From NCBI GenBank assembly GCA_011390465.1, contig JAABSH010000039.1:1-33957 (forward strand): a stretch of 33,957 nt of DNA, in the 5' to 3' direction. Shown piece by piece: positions 15,794 through 25,018 of this stretch (within the stretch, counting starts at the first letter, position 1; every line of letters begins with the position of its first letter). The position numbers were made by a program, and so were the translations under genes. The notes under the pieces were generated by a model. The model made no database searches. It was not told the origin of the DNA and worked only from the letters and a program-made list of their open reading frames with translations. Source of the DNA: Desulfobacteraceae bacterium. GTDB lineage: Bacteria; Desulfobacterota; Desulfobacteria; Desulfobacterales; Desulfosalsimonadaceae.

Positions 15794-17863
15794 ATGAAAT
15801 TCAGGGGCGCCGCATTTTTTATCTGTCTTACGGCATGTGCATGGATTTTTTTGATGCCGGCTGCCGCGGCCCATGCAGCGTTTCTGGAGAAAAAATTTGT
15901 GGTGTGCCAGGACCAGGGCCGGGAGGTGCTGTGCGATGCGTATCTGGTCAAAAAAAACGATTATGTGACCAAGCTTTTCAAGCAGCGGGGGGAAATCGCG
16001 TATCGGGATTTCCCCATGTTTCTGAACATTTTCAAGCGACTGAACCCGGCGGTCAAAGACATTGATCTGATTTATCCGGACCAGCGGCTTCTGATTCCTT
16101 TGCGGATTATTGAACCCGACACCCTTGAAGGCCAGGACACCGGCACGGTTACCATTCCGCTGATCACCATTACCAATATTCCCCGCCAGCTGCAGCAGAA
16201 TTCCATGAATTACGTGGTGCAGCAGGGGGATTGCGTGTCCGCCCTGATTGCGAAAAAATTCGGCCGCTACAGCACCCGGCCGTACAAGGAAGCCATTAAA
16301 ATTTTCAAGTATCTGAACCCGGATATCAAGGATCTCAATCTGATCCGGGTGGGCCAGAACATTAATGTTCCCGTGCCTGCCATCCGGGACGAATTATGGT
16401 ATGCGGATGTTTTTGACGAGGCCGGCGAACTGGTGGTGGAAGAAACCCCCCAGGTCCGGAAGGCGCAAGTCATGGATATCCCATTGGAGGCCCGAATTCC
16501 GCCGCCAGTTGCCGCGGACCCGGTTCCTGCGTCGGCCGACTTAACGGCCCCTGAATTATCAAAACCTGCCGCATCAGATGTGGCCCGGGAGGGGGTTGTG
16601 CCGGAGCCCGCGGAAACCTTTTTCCCGACACTGGATCGGGTGAAGCCGGAACCCATGTTTGCCATGCCCGCGCCCGCGCCAGCAGCGGCACCCGAACCTG
16701 AACCTGAAGCAGCAGCGCCAGCGCCTGAACCGGAACCAAAACCGGCCCCCGACACCCCGCCGCCGGCCGAAGAAAAGGCAAAACCGCCTGAAAAGTCATC
16801 TCCTCCGGAACCCATTGTGGCGCTGCCCTCCATATTTAAGAAAGCCGCGGCGATTTTCAGTGCCCAGCTCCTGGACACGGGAGAATATTTTTTTCCCCGG
16901 CCCGGAAAGCCGGATTTGACCCTGAATCTGGCGGCCACGCCGGTGATGGAATTCGGCTCCGGCCGGCGGATTCTGTTCGGCAGGGCATCTTCTCTCACTT
17001 CGGAAGTGCAGGCCGCGATAACCGGGTTCTGGGATGATGTGCATATTGTTACCCTGTCTTATGATGCTTCCTTGCGGGAGCTTTTATACACCATTTGCCA
17101 GCTGCTGGATCCGGACGGGTGCGACAATCTTTTTTCCGTTCAGGACCCGCCGGTTCAGGTGACCGTGCGGGGGGAACTGATTTATGACAATCCCGGCGGT
17201 GCCGGCAACGTCTGTGTTACCCTGATCAACGCAAAACAAGAGAAAATGGCCGATGAACTATGTCATTACCTTATGTCCCGTCAACTGGTGATTTCGGAAT
17301 GGATTGACCGGGAAAATTTTTTCGGCCCGGCCGGGCTGGAACCCTCAGCACCGCCGGCCCGGGGGTCTGTCAGTGTTCTGGACGGGTCTGAACCCAAGGG
17401 GTTTGTCAGGGAATTTGCCGCGGCACTGGGCATGAAATATCAGGAAAATGTGGAAGTTTCTTTTCCCTATGCCGGATTTCAGGTCAATGCCCTGTCCAAT
17501 CTGCTGACAATGGCGCCGGGCAGTGATTTTCTGATTGATTTCGGCGATCTTCAGGGGGATGCGGTAACCGCCATTGAACAGACCGGATTCCGGGTGCTGC
17601 AATTTTCCCCCGGGGTTCGGGGCCGGGCCATTGCCGATGCCCTGTTGCGGCTGATGCCGCTGCAAACAGAAGATAATCCGGTTTTTGCCGGGGCAGATAG
17701 AAGCCCGGCCTTTAACGCGGAGGTTCAGGTGTCTGGCCGCCTGATTTCTGGAGCCGCGGCAACCGGCCCGGTAAAGGTGCTGATCACGGATGCGGATATT
17801 GATGCGTTGATTTTGTCTTTCCTGAACCGGCAGGGTGTCCGGGTGATTACTATCCAGCGATAA
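15794..17863 (+). CDS. Exported LysM-domain protein with a Pro/Ala/Glu-rich linker
   Basis: The protein has 689 residues. An N-terminal signal peptide (CLTACAWIFLMPAAAAHA) directs export. Two LysM-like domains follow, at about 33-102 and 138-195. Each pairs a VxxGD/KKNDYV-type start with an xxLNP...DLI...Q...IPV ending, suggesting peptidoglycan binding in the periplasm. Residues ~220-340 are a low-complexity linker rich in Pro, Ala and Glu, with repeats such as APEPEPEAA. The C-terminal ~330 residues are a globular region I do not recognise; it includes VTLSYDASLRELLYTICQLL and a final VKVLITDADIDALILSF. It begins six bases after thrC. The linker suggests the C-terminal domain is held away from the cell wall. 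Confidence 0.7.
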   Translation: MKFRGAAFFICLTACAWIFLMPAAAAHAAFLEKKFVVCQDQGREVLCDAYLVKKNDYVTKLFKQRGEIAYRDFPMFLNIFKRLNPAVKDIDLIYPDQRLLIPLRIIEPDTLEGQDTGTVTIPLITITNIPRQLQQNSMNYVVQQGDCVSALIAKKFGRYSTRPYKEAIKIFKYLNPDIKDLNLIRVGQNINVPVPAIRDELWYADVFDEAGELVVEETPQVRKAQVMDIPLEARIPPPVAADPVPASADLTAPELSKPAASDVAREGVVPEPAETFFPTLDRVKPEPMFAMPAPAPAAAPEPEPEAAAPAPEPEPKPAPDTPPPAEEKAKPPEKSSPPEPIVALPSIFKKAAAIFSAQLLDTGEYFFPRPGKPDLTLNLAATPVMEFGSGRRILFGRASSLTSEVQAAITGFWDDVHIVTLSYDASLRELLYTICQLLDPDGCDNLFSVQDPPVQVTVRGELIYDNPGGAGNVCVTLINAKQEKMADELCHYLMSRQLVISEWIDRENFFGPAGLEPSAPPARGSVSVLDGSEPKGFVREFAAALGMKYQENVEVSFPYAGFQVNALSNLLTMAPGSDFLIDFGDLQGDAVTAIEQTGFRVLQFSPGVRGRAIADALLRLMPLQTEDNPVFAGADRSPAFNAEVQVSGRLISGAAATGPVKVLITDADIDALILSFLNRQGVRVITIQR

Positions 17864-17907
17864 CTGATAGCGATTACCATAAAAAAGTTTTCTGATTATC
17901 CACTTGG

Positions 17908-17992
17908 CTCAAGCTCGGGTACTATGATTCGTAGTGACGCCGTAAGGCGTTAGATTATATGCCCTCACGGGCACACTACAAACGGCCTTGAG
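17908..17992. repeat. Structured palindromic element with nested stems (REP/MITE-like)
   Basis: Outer stem CTCAAG (17908-17913) / CTTGAG (17987-17992). Second stem GTAGTG (17931-17936) / CACTAC (17974-17979). Inside it are two hairpins: ACGCC-GTAA-GGCGT (17937-17950) and TGCCC-TCAC-GGGCA (17960-17973). Together they predict a three-way junction. It lies in the 222-base gap between the LysM gene and the TPR lipoprotein gene. A structured RNA or a REP-like mobile repeat both fit. Confidence 0.65.
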
Positions 17993-18085
17993 GCATGGCA
18001 ACATGAATAACTTGATCCAAATGGATAACCAGAAAAAGCTTATTGCCAAAAGATTGCCACTGCAAAAAAAGGAGCAGAAACCGCT

Positions 18086-18853
18086 GTGAAAAGAAAAATG
18101 ATCCATGTTGTCATCTGGACCCTGGCCATTTTGCTGAGCCTGGGAGCGTGCGCATCAGAAAAGAAAATGCTTAAAAAACAGCGCTCTGAAGCCCTCCGGG
18201 ATCTGGGAGAGGCTTATCTGGCCCAGCAGGAATATACCCGGGCCCTCAGGGAATTTCTCAAGGCGGAAAATGTGTATCCGGATGATCCGTATCTGCAAAA
18301 TGATCTGGGCGTGGCGTTTATGGCCAAGGGCAACCTCGAGCTTTCGGTAAAACACTTTAAAAAAGCCCTGGACCTGAAACCGGATTATGCGCCTGCCCGA
18401 AACAACCTGGGGTCTGCTTATCTGGAGCTGGAAAACTGGGATGCGGCCATTGAATGTTTTGAGGCGGTCAAAGATGATCTGCTGTACGGTACGCCCCATT
18501 ATCCCATGTCCAATCTGGGGTTTATTTATTTCAAGCTCGGAGACCACCGGAAAGCGGAATACTACTACAAAGAAGCCCTGGACCTGGCCCCGAAGTTTCC
18601 CAAGGCCCATCATGGCCTGGGCCAGGTGTATCTGGCCCGGGGAGAATATGATGAGGCCGTATCATCACTTGAAAAAGCAGTGGCCCAGGCCCCGGGGGAA
18701 GCCCGGCTGTATCTGGATTTGGGTGAGGCTTACAAAAAAGCCGGCCAGTGCAATAAAGCTCATGATATTTTTAAGAAAGCCGCCGCCCTTGCGGAAGACG
18801 ATAAAATCCGTGCGGAAGCCGAAGCCGCCGCCCGAAATGCGTGGCAGAAATAG
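18086..18853 (+). CDS. TPR lipoprotein, PilF/PilW-like
   Basis: This 255-residue protein has a lipoprotein signal peptide (lipobox LGAC, acylated Cys at about residue 22). About six TPR repeats follow, from LRDLGEAYLAQQEYTRALREF onward; units such as ARNNLGSAYLELENWDAAIECF and AHHGLGQVYLARGEYDEAV are clear. PilF/PilW-type lipoproteins help secretin assembly for type IV pili, but TPR lipoproteins serve other roles too, and no pilus gene is in the window. An AAAAGGAG lies about 10 bases before the start. It is convergent with the next gene, with only 24 bases between them. Confidence 0.8.
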   Translation: MKRKMIHVVIWTLAILLSLGACASEKKMLKKQRSEALRDLGEAYLAQQEYTRALREFLKAENVYPDDPYLQNDLGVAFMAKGNLELSVKHFKKALDLKPDYAPARNNLGSAYLELENWDAAIECFEAVKDDLLYGTPHYPMSNLGFIYFKLGDHRKAEYYYKEALDLAPKFPKAHHGLGQVYLARGEYDEAVSSLEKAVAQAPGEARLYLDLGEAYKKAGQCNKAHDIFKKAAALAEDDKIRAEAEAAARNAWQK

Positions 18854-18877
18854 CCGGGGAGAGGTTACCGGGGTGTC

Positions 18878-19753
18878 CTATTCAAAGGCCACCGTCATTT
18901 CCCGGGCCGGTTCAAACCCCATGGTTTCGGTTTTTCCAAACAGGGTGAGGCAGATATGGTCAATCAGGGTGACGTTTCGCCAGGCCGCTGCCGAATCGAT
19001 GGCCTGAATTGAAACCCCGCGCAGCATCAGCATTTCCACGTTTTGACCGGCAAGAGCGGTCTGGTTTTTCTCCCACCGGGCAATGGCTTTTAAAATGGCT
19101 TTTTTTTCCCGCATCAGCCCGTCATAAATATTTTTTTCCGGGGCATTCTGTTCAAAAAATGCCAGCAGCAGAACGCTTGCCGCGTCAAAAAACGGGGACT
19201 GACCATACATTTTTTCAATGGCAGTGCACAGAAAATCACATGCCGCCGGCGTCAGCGGCTGCCTGAGATTGCGCAGCCGCACCCGGAGCCGGTAACGCTC
19301 TGATGGATCCGAAATCACCCGGGACACTGCCGCGGACAGGCGCGGATCAATTTGCCGGCAAAGATTCAGCCGGTGTACCAGCTGTTGGACAATGTCCCGG
19401 GTCAGGGCCACGGAAAAACCGCCCCGGCCGTGGGGAAAGGTCACCGTTACGGTACGGATGGTTTTCAGCACCTGATGAATTACCGTGTCCACATCATCCG
19501 GCGTATATACAGTATCCTCCAGAACCGGCTCCAGGGCGGTCTGCATTGCCAGATCCGGAAAAAAGATCAGTTCAGCAAGGGAGTCTGCCTCGCAGGCGGC
19601 GGGATCATCTATGAGCTGCTCTACCGCTGCCGCGGATGGGTTTAAAAAAGTGGAGTCAATAAAATGAATTACATCATCGCTCAGCAGTATTCCCCTGCGG
19701 AGCAGCCCTGCAATGGCATCACCCGCAAGAACCGAAGGCGTTGTGACAGTCAT
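18878..19753 (-). CDS. Hypothetical protein, 291 residues
   Basis: I do not recognise a family. The protein is soluble, mostly helical and without a signal peptide or membrane segment. It starts MTVTTPSVLAGDAIAGLLRR and shows helical regions around VDTVIHQVLKTIRTVTV, QQLVHRLNLCRQIDPRLSAA and MREKKAILKAIARWEK. The base composition and codon use look like those of the neighbouring core genes, so it is probably native and expressed. It is convergent with the TPR lipoprotein gene and diverges from the Sel1 gene. No ribosome binding site is clear at the ATG. Confidence 0.6.
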   Translation of the reverse strand: MTVTTPSVLAGDAIAGLLRRGILLSDDVIHFIDSTFLNPSAAAVEQLIDDPAACEADSLAELIFFPDLAMQTALEPVLEDTVYTPDDVDTVIHQVLKTIRTVTVTFPHGRGGFSVALTRDIVQQLVHRLNLCRQIDPRLSAAVSRVISDPSERYRLRVRLRNLRQPLTPAACDFLCTAIEKMYGQSPFFDAASVLLLAFFEQNAPEKNIYDGLMREKKAILKAIARWEKNQTALAGQNVEMLMLRGVSIQAIDSAAAWRNVTLIDHICLTLFGKTETMGFEPAREMTVAFE

Positions 19754-19805
19754 ATTTTAAGGTCTTTATTTTTTAAGGTCTTTTTCAGTTTGCATTGAAT
19801 TTCCG

Positions 19806-19826
19806 GCATGCCGTTTTTCGGCATGC
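19806..19826. repeat. Hairpin in the divergent spacer
   Basis: GCATGCCG (19806-19813) pairs perfectly with CGGCATGC (19819-19826) around TTTTT. It lies in the 336-base spacer between the hypothetical gene and the Sel1 gene. A direct repeat of TTTTAAGGTCTTT lies just left of it. Confidence 0.6.
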
Positions 19827-19893
19827 ACTATTGATTACCACATTCACAGAATCTGGAAAAGGTTTCACTGTGAACTTGTTCTGTTTTTTTTAC

Positions 19894-19966
19894 GGCAGGC
19901 GCGGTGGTCTGCCCTGCGAACCGGTCAGCGTCTCCATGCTTTGCAGAGACGGCCACTGTGCCTGCC
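19894..19966 (+). repeat. 73-bp palindromic dispersed element, copy 1
   Basis: The ends form an imperfect 14-bp inverted repeat (GGCAGGCGCGGTGG against CCACTGTGCCTGCC, 12 of 14 paired). The centre contains CGTCTC/GAGACG. A related copy in the opposite orientation lies at 32047-32118, sharing CTGCCCT-r-CGAACCGGTCA. It is a small non-coding mobile or REP-like repeat. Confidence 0.75.
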
Positions 19967-20089
19967 TGAAAAAACCAAAATACATTTACCCCGCGGCATC
20001 TGATAAATCCCTTGACTTTTCAGCCGTATTACTGCATTTTTTGAATATTATAAGGTAGTTTCATTAATTTTTGGCTTCGGGAGAAAAAA

Positions 20090-21763
20090 ATGACACGCGC
20101 CAGTGCATTCCATCGGTTACCAGTGGTATGGCTTTTTGCAATAGGGTTGATTGCCGTCATGGCAGGGGGGGCCGGCTTTATTGATACCTGTCCCCTCTAT
20201 GCGGAACCCTTTGAGTTTCAAAACGCGCCGGATGAAGGGACGGACCCCGAACCCGCTGAAACCGAAGCGCCTCCGGCGCCTGCTCCATCGGCGGTGGTGG
20301 AAGGCTATGCCCCGCCCGCGGTGGAGCCGCCGGATCCGGAAATTCTGCGCCTGACAGCAGAAGGCATTATGTATTTTCACGGCAAAGGTGTGACAAAAGA
20401 TTATGCAAAAGCAGCAGCATTGTTTTCAAAAGCCGCTGATCTGGGCGGCCCGACAGCTCAGTACACCCTTGGATACATGTACCAGACCGGGCTGGGGGTC
20501 GGGCAGGATCTGAACCGGGCCCTGGATCTTTACGAAGCTGCCGCGGCAGATGATTATTCCCTGCCCCAGTACAATTATGCCCATATGCTGAATCATGGCC
20601 TGGGAACCGAGGAAAACCGTGCCCAGGCCGCCGGCTGGTATTTAAAGGCCGCCGGCCAGGAAGATGCGTTGCCCGTGCATTATTACAGTGCCGGCGTGAT
20701 TCTTGACAGCGGCGAAGCGGGCACCCCGGTGGATCTGGAAAAAGCAGCCCGTTGGTATGAAAAAGCCGCACAGGCGGATTATGCCGAGGCCCAGCATCAT
20801 CTGGCAGATATGTATTACAAAGGCCAGGGCGTGCCCCAGGACCATCAGAATGCCCTTAAATGGTATCGTCAGGCAGATGCCAATGGCGTGGTCGCTTCCG
20901 CCTTCAGCATCGGTATGCTGTACTTTAATGGTGAGGCAGGGCTGGAACGGGATTATGACGAGGCACTGGAGTGGTTTTTAAAAGCCGCGCAGCAGGATTT
21001 CCCCCCGGCCTGGTATTGCCTGGGCGTGATGTACGAACGGGGCCATGGAATACCGCCCAATCCTGATCTGGCGCTGGAGTGGTATCAGAAAGCCGCGGAT
21101 GCGGGTGATGGAAAATCCATGTACCGGATGGCCATGATGTATTTAAACGGCAGCATGGGCCTTGAAAAAGATGAGAAAAAAGCCGTGGCCCTTTGCCGCC
21201 AGGCAGCGGAGAAGGGAACCGCGGAGGCTGTTTTCGGCCTTGGGGTGATGTATGAAACCGGGGCCGGTGAGTTGCATAGAGACATGGAAAAAGCCATTGG
21301 TTTTTATCGCCAGGCCGCGGATGACGGCTGTTTCAAGGCCATGAGCCGGCTGGGGGTATTCTATGACAATGGCATGGGGGTGGAACAGGATCTGGTGACG
21401 GCTGCCGTGTGGCATGAAGAAGCGGCCCGGGCCGGCAGCGTGTATTCCCAGAATCGGTTTGCCGGCATGTGCTACAATGGCATCGGGGTGGACCGTGATT
21501 TTGAAAAAGCCTTTGAATTTTATAAAATGGCGGCTGAAAACGGAAACGTGCAATCCCAGTACAGCCTGGCCCTGATGTATTTTAACGGCCATGGCGTGGC
21601 CAGAGACGACATTCAGGCCTATGCCTGGATGACCCTGGCAGCGGTGCAGGGAGAACCCGTTGCCGCCGGCCAGCGGGACATCGTCAAAAGCCGCCTGTCC
21701 TCCCGCCAGCTCCTGGAAGCGGAAATTCAGTTTAACGCGCTGTATCAGAAGGTGCTGCTGTAA
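20090..21763 (+). CDS. Exported Sel1-repeat (SLR/TPR-like) protein
   Basis: This 557-residue protein has an N-terminal signal or anchor segment (VVWLFAIGLIAVMAGGAGFI) and a Pro/Glu-rich stretch (about 40-85). About twelve tandem Sel1-like repeats of ~36 residues follow, each with a G-x-A-x-A-Q-x-x-L-G-x-M-Y-x-x-G-x-G core (for example AQYTLGYMYQTGLGVGQD and AWYCLGVMYERGHG). Sel1 repeats are protein-interaction scaffolds, often in cell-envelope regulation. GGGAG lies seven bases upstream of the ATG. The gene is alone between a long spacer and a terminator. Its partners are unknown. Confidence 0.85.
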   Translation: MTRASAFHRLPVVWLFAIGLIAVMAGGAGFIDTCPLYAEPFEFQNAPDEGTDPEPAETEAPPAPAPSAVVEGYAPPAVEPPDPEILRLTAEGIMYFHGKGVTKDYAKAAALFSKAADLGGPTAQYTLGYMYQTGLGVGQDLNRALDLYEAAAADDYSLPQYNYAHMLNHGLGTEENRAQAAGWYLKAAGQEDALPVHYYSAGVILDSGEAGTPVDLEKAARWYEKAAQADYAEAQHHLADMYYKGQGVPQDHQNALKWYRQADANGVVASAFSIGMLYFNGEAGLERDYDEALEWFLKAAQQDFPPAWYCLGVMYERGHGIPPNPDLALEWYQKAADAGDGKSMYRMAMMYLNGSMGLEKDEKKAVALCRQAAEKGTAEAVFGLGVMYETGAGELHRDMEKAIGFYRQAADDGCFKAMSRLGVFYDNGMGVEQDLVTAAVWHEEAARAGSVYSQNRFAGMCYNGIGVDRDFEKAFEFYKMAAENGNVQSQYSLALMYFNGHGVARDDIQAYAWMTLAAVQGEPVAAGQRDIVKSRLSSRQLLEAEIQFNALYQKVLL

Positions 21764-21779
21764 GTGCTGTAAGGGGGGG

Positions 21780-21818
21780 AAGGTGTATTTGACAATACAC
21801 CTTCATGCTGTTTTTTTT
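21780..21818 (+). terminator. Rho-independent terminator of the Sel1 gene
   Basis: AAGGTGTAT (21780-21788) pairs perfectly with ATACACCTT (21795-21803). CATGCTG and then eight T residues (21811-21818) follow. A second hairpin, GTCGGGAT/ATCCCGAC (21819-21838), lies immediately after and faces the end of the secretion operon. Confidence 0.65.
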
Positions 21819-21853
21819 GTCGGGATGTGAATCCCGACTTACCGCCATCAGAT

Positions 21854-23182
21854 TCAGGATTCCCGAAGGGAATTGTCCACCACCTGCAGTATCGGTTCCA
21901 GCAGATATCCTAAAATGGTTCGGGTGTCGGTTTCAATATAACACATGGCCGGCATACCGGGAGACAGGTAAGCGCCGACATTTTCCAGCTCTGATTCAGG
22001 GACCTGAATATGCGCCAGGTAAAAAGACATCACGCCGGCCGAGGTCTCTTGTTTTACCTGATCCGCGGAAATATAAATAACCTCTCCCATCACCGGCGGT
22101 GTTGTCCGGCGATTAAATGCCGATAGCTCCACCCGGGTTTTCTGCCCTTTTTTAACATGGGTGATTTTATCCGGACGGATCTGGGCCGCGATAATCAGTT
22201 CGGCATTTAGCGGAACAATATCCAGAATCGGCTGGCCGGGCTGTATGACGCCGCTGTCCTCTGAACGAAACCGCATGTTGATGATTTCACCGGCAATGGG
22301 CGCTTTGATGGTTAATCGCTGCAAGGCGTCTTCACTGGGCCGGAGTTTTTCCTGAAGTTCGAAAAGCGTATTCTGAACTTTCCCCATTTCGGAAATGGCT
22401 TCTTCTTTGTATTTGTTTTTCAGGTTGACGATCCGCAGTTTGAATTCTTCAATTTTCTGATTCAGTTCCGCCGTGGTCTGCTTTAATTTTCCAATTCTTC
22501 CCTTGGTCTCTGCCATTTGCCGCTTGAGTTGCATTAGTTGCGCTTTGTCTATGTATTCTTCGTTGAAAAGCGCCTGTTTGGCCTGAATTTCATCTTCATA
22601 GATGGATTTTATTTCATATTGCGCTTTCAGTTCCTCCTGAGCACCTTCTACCTGTTCTCTTAACTGTTCAATCTGCGAATTTAAAAGCGATACCTGGCCG
22701 TCCAGATCCATCCGTCGGGAGTTAAAAATGGATTCTTCTTTCTGGATGGCATCATATACATCCGCGACACTGCGATTTTCTTTTAATGATGGCGGCCATT
22801 TGATGGCGTCCGCCATTTGGCTTTCTGCTTCAAGACGGGCTTTTTCCGCCATTTTGGTATAAATCTGACCGGTCATCAGGGAAACCGAGGCGTCCACGGT
22901 TGAACGTTTGAGGATGATAAGGGACTGACCGGCCTGAACAAGATCTCCGGGCTGTACAAGAATTTTATCAATAATGCCCCCTTCCAGATGCTGGACGGTT
23001 TTTTTCTCCTGAGAAACTTCAACCGTGCCCGGGGCGATCACGGCGCCGGAAAACGGCAGAAAATATGACCAGGCGGTTAAGCCGCCGAAAAAAATAAAAA
23101 TAACAATGATACCGGCTATGATTAGCGGTTTAGGGTCGGTTTTGAGAGATTTGTCTTCGCTGATGCTGTTTTTTGTTCCCAT
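21854..23182 (-). CDS. Type I secretion periplasmic adaptor, HlyD family
   Basis: This 442-residue membrane fusion protein links the inner-membrane ABC exporter to the TolC-like outer-membrane channel. It has a short cytoplasmic N-terminus, one membrane helix (LIIAGIIVIFIFFGGLTAWS), a lipoyl-like half motif (VEVSQEKKTVQHLEGGIIDK), long periplasmic coiled coils (about 130-300) and a C-terminal beta-barrel region (IKAPIAGEIINMRFRSEDSG onward). The ATG at 23182 is preferred over an upstream start because AGGAG precedes it. It is the last gene of the operon, 67 bases after the ABC gene. Confidence 0.92.
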   Translation of the reverse strand: MGTKNSISEDKSLKTDPKPLIIAGIIVIFIFFGGLTAWSYFLPFSGAVIAPGTVEVSQEKKTVQHLEGGIIDKILVQPGDLVQAGQSLIILKRSTVDASVSLMTGQIYTKMAEKARLEAESQMADAIKWPPSLKENRSVADVYDAIQKEESIFNSRRMDLDGQVSLLNSQIEQLREQVEGAQEELKAQYEIKSIYEDEIQAKQALFNEEYIDKAQLMQLKRQMAETKGRIGKLKQTTAELNQKIEEFKLRIVNLKNKYKEEAISEMGKVQNTLFELQEKLRPSEDALQRLTIKAPIAGEIINMRFRSEDSGVIQPGQPILDIVPLNAELIIAAQIRPDKITHVKKGQKTRVELSAFNRRTTPPVMGEVIYISADQVKQETSAGVMSFYLAHIQVPESELENVGAYLSPGMPAMCYIETDTRTILGYLLEPILQVVDNSLRES

Positions 23183-23249
23183 AAAGTGTGTGTCTCCTGA
23201 AAATAAAACCAAAAAGCCATGTCATCGCCCTTTGTGCCGGGTGATGCGG

Positions 23250-24947
23250 TTAAGTTGATAATTGTTTGCCACCGGAAATAATCGGCTTGGCGTTGGGTTT
23301 CTGTTGCGCGCCAAGCAGCCGGCTGAATACTTCTTCCTTCGGACCAAAGTCCGCTATCTGGCCGTCTTTAAGAATCACAACTTTGTCCACTGTATTGAGC
23401 AGCGAAGGCTTGTGGGTTACAACAAGGGTTGTTATTTTTAATTCCTTGAGTTTTGCCAGGGCTTTCAACAGGGCCTGTTCACCGGCATCATCCAGGTTTG
23501 AGTTCGGTTCATCCAGAACCACCAGTTTCGGCTGACCGTAAAGCGCTCTGGCCAGGGCCACGCGCTGGCGCTGGCCCCCGGAAAGGCGAATCCCGCTGCT
23601 GCCGATCCGGGTATCATATCCATTGGGCAGTTTCAGGATCATTTCATGGATACCGGCGATCTGGGCAGTTTGAATAACCTTTTCAGGGTCAACCTCTCCC
23701 ATGCGGGCAATGTTTTCACTGACCGTGCCGGAAAAAAATTCGATTTCCTGGGGCAGATAGCCGATATAGGCGCCCAAATGATTTTTATCCCATTTGTACA
23801 CATCCGCGTCATCCAAGCGAACGGTGCCGGACATGGCCGGCCAGATACCGAGAATGAGCCGGCACAGAGTGGTTTTTCCGGACCCGCTGGGACCGATCAG
23901 TCCGAGTTGTTCTCCCGGCTGCAGGGAAAAGGAAATATTATTGAGAATCATTTTTTCTCCGATTCCAAGGGAAACGCCTTCGAGCGATAACTGTCCTTCC
24001 GGCGGCGGCAGTTCCATTTTTTCTTCCACATCCGTGGTTTTGATTAATTCATCCATTCTTTTGTAGGCGCCCCTGGCATCAATGGTCTGACGCCAGGTGT
24101 TCATGATCTGCTCCACGGGGTTGAGGGCCTGCCGCATGATAATAGATGCCGCAATGATCACACCGGCGGTGGACTGGTTTTGAAGCACCAGATAGGCGCC
24201 GATCCCGTAAATCAACACCTGGGTGGCGGGTCTGAAACTTTTTGAAATGGCGTTCATAACCCCTGCAAACCGGTTGGCTTCAGTCTGCAGAATCATGATT
24301 TCCGTGTTGAGTGTTTTCCAGTGGTCCTGGATACCGTCCAGCATGCCCATGGCATTGACCGCTTCCGCGTTTCTCATGCTGGTGCTGATAAATTCCCGCT
24401 CCTGTGTGCCAATGGCACTGGCGGTGGCGGATCGCCGGCGGGTGAGCAGTTCCTGCAAAATGCCGAGCATGAACAATAAAATTGCCGCGCCAATGGCAAA
24501 GAATCCAAGGACAGGGTGCATCAGGTAGATCACCAGCAGGTAAATCGGGGTCCACGGGGCGTCAAAAAACCCAAAAACCGCATTGCCGGCAAAATAGTTC
24601 CGCAAGACATTTAAATCTTTCAGCCCTTCACTGTAAGTGCTTTTTTTGATGCTGCAGGCGGCTTTCAGCATCTGGGAAAGCACCGGCCGGCTCAGTGTTT
24701 TATCCATGTCCACGCCGGCGCGGACCAGAAGCCGCGATCTTAAGAAATCCAGCAGGCCCAGCACAATCAGCGCGGTAATGGCGCAGACAGTGATGGTGAT
24801 CAGAGTGGGCATGCTGTGGCTGGTTAATACCCGGTCGTAAATTGCCAGCATATAGATGGGAAAGGTCAGGGCCAGGGTGTTGATAAACATGCTGAAAAAT
24901 CCGGCAAAGGCAAAGTATTTCATCCATTTTTTTAAAAATTTTTTCAT
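23250..24947 (-). CDS. Type I secretion ABC transporter, permease-ATPase (PrtD-like), copy A
   Basis: This 565-residue half-transporter has an N-terminal six-helix membrane domain (from YFAFAGFFSMFINTLALTF) fused to an ATPase domain. Walker A is GPSGSGKTT, the Q-loop region is IGYLPQEIEFF, the signature is LSGGQRQRVALARAL, Walker B is LVVLDEPNSNLDD, and the switch histidine is in VVTHKP. No peptidase C39 or C39-like N-terminal domain is present, as in the PrtD/AprD group that exports RTX-type proteins. The ATG at 24947 follows AGGGAG by six bases. A paralogue (26465-28138) is in the same operon, so a heterodimer is possible. Confidence 0.92.
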   Translation of the reverse strand: MKKFLKKWMKYFAFAGFFSMFINTLALTFPIYMLAIYDRVLTSHSMPTLITITVCAITALIVLGLLDFLRSRLLVRAGVDMDKTLSRPVLSQMLKAACSIKKSTYSEGLKDLNVLRNYFAGNAVFGFFDAPWTPIYLLVIYLMHPVLGFFAIGAAILLFMLGILQELLTRRRSATASAIGTQEREFISTSMRNAEAVNAMGMLDGIQDHWKTLNTEIMILQTEANRFAGVMNAISKSFRPATQVLIYGIGAYLVLQNQSTAGVIIAASIIMRQALNPVEQIMNTWRQTIDARGAYKRMDELIKTTDVEEKMELPPPEGQLSLEGVSLGIGEKMILNNISFSLQPGEQLGLIGPSGSGKTTLCRLILGIWPAMSGTVRLDDADVYKWDKNHLGAYIGYLPQEIEFFSGTVSENIARMGEVDPEKVIQTAQIAGIHEMILKLPNGYDTRIGSSGIRLSGGQRQRVALARALYGQPKLVVLDEPNSNLDDAGEQALLKALAKLKELKITTLVVTHKPSLLNTVDKVVILKDGQIADFGPKEEVFSRLLGAQQKPNAKPIISGGKQLST

Positions 24948-25018
24948 AACGACTCCCTGTATTGGTTCATAAAACACTGGAAAACCATAGATAGTTTACC
25001 CCGCAGGGGGCACACGGA

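Noticed and set aside
16267-16998. Minus-strand Gly/Ser/Ala-rich frame of 243 codons
   Set aside because: It is the complement of the Pro/Ala/Glu linker of the LysM protein; low-complexity shadow.
21819-21838. Terminator for the secretion operon on the minus strand
   Set aside because: The hairpin is followed on the minus strand by A residues, not T residues; it is better seen as a REP-like palindrome.
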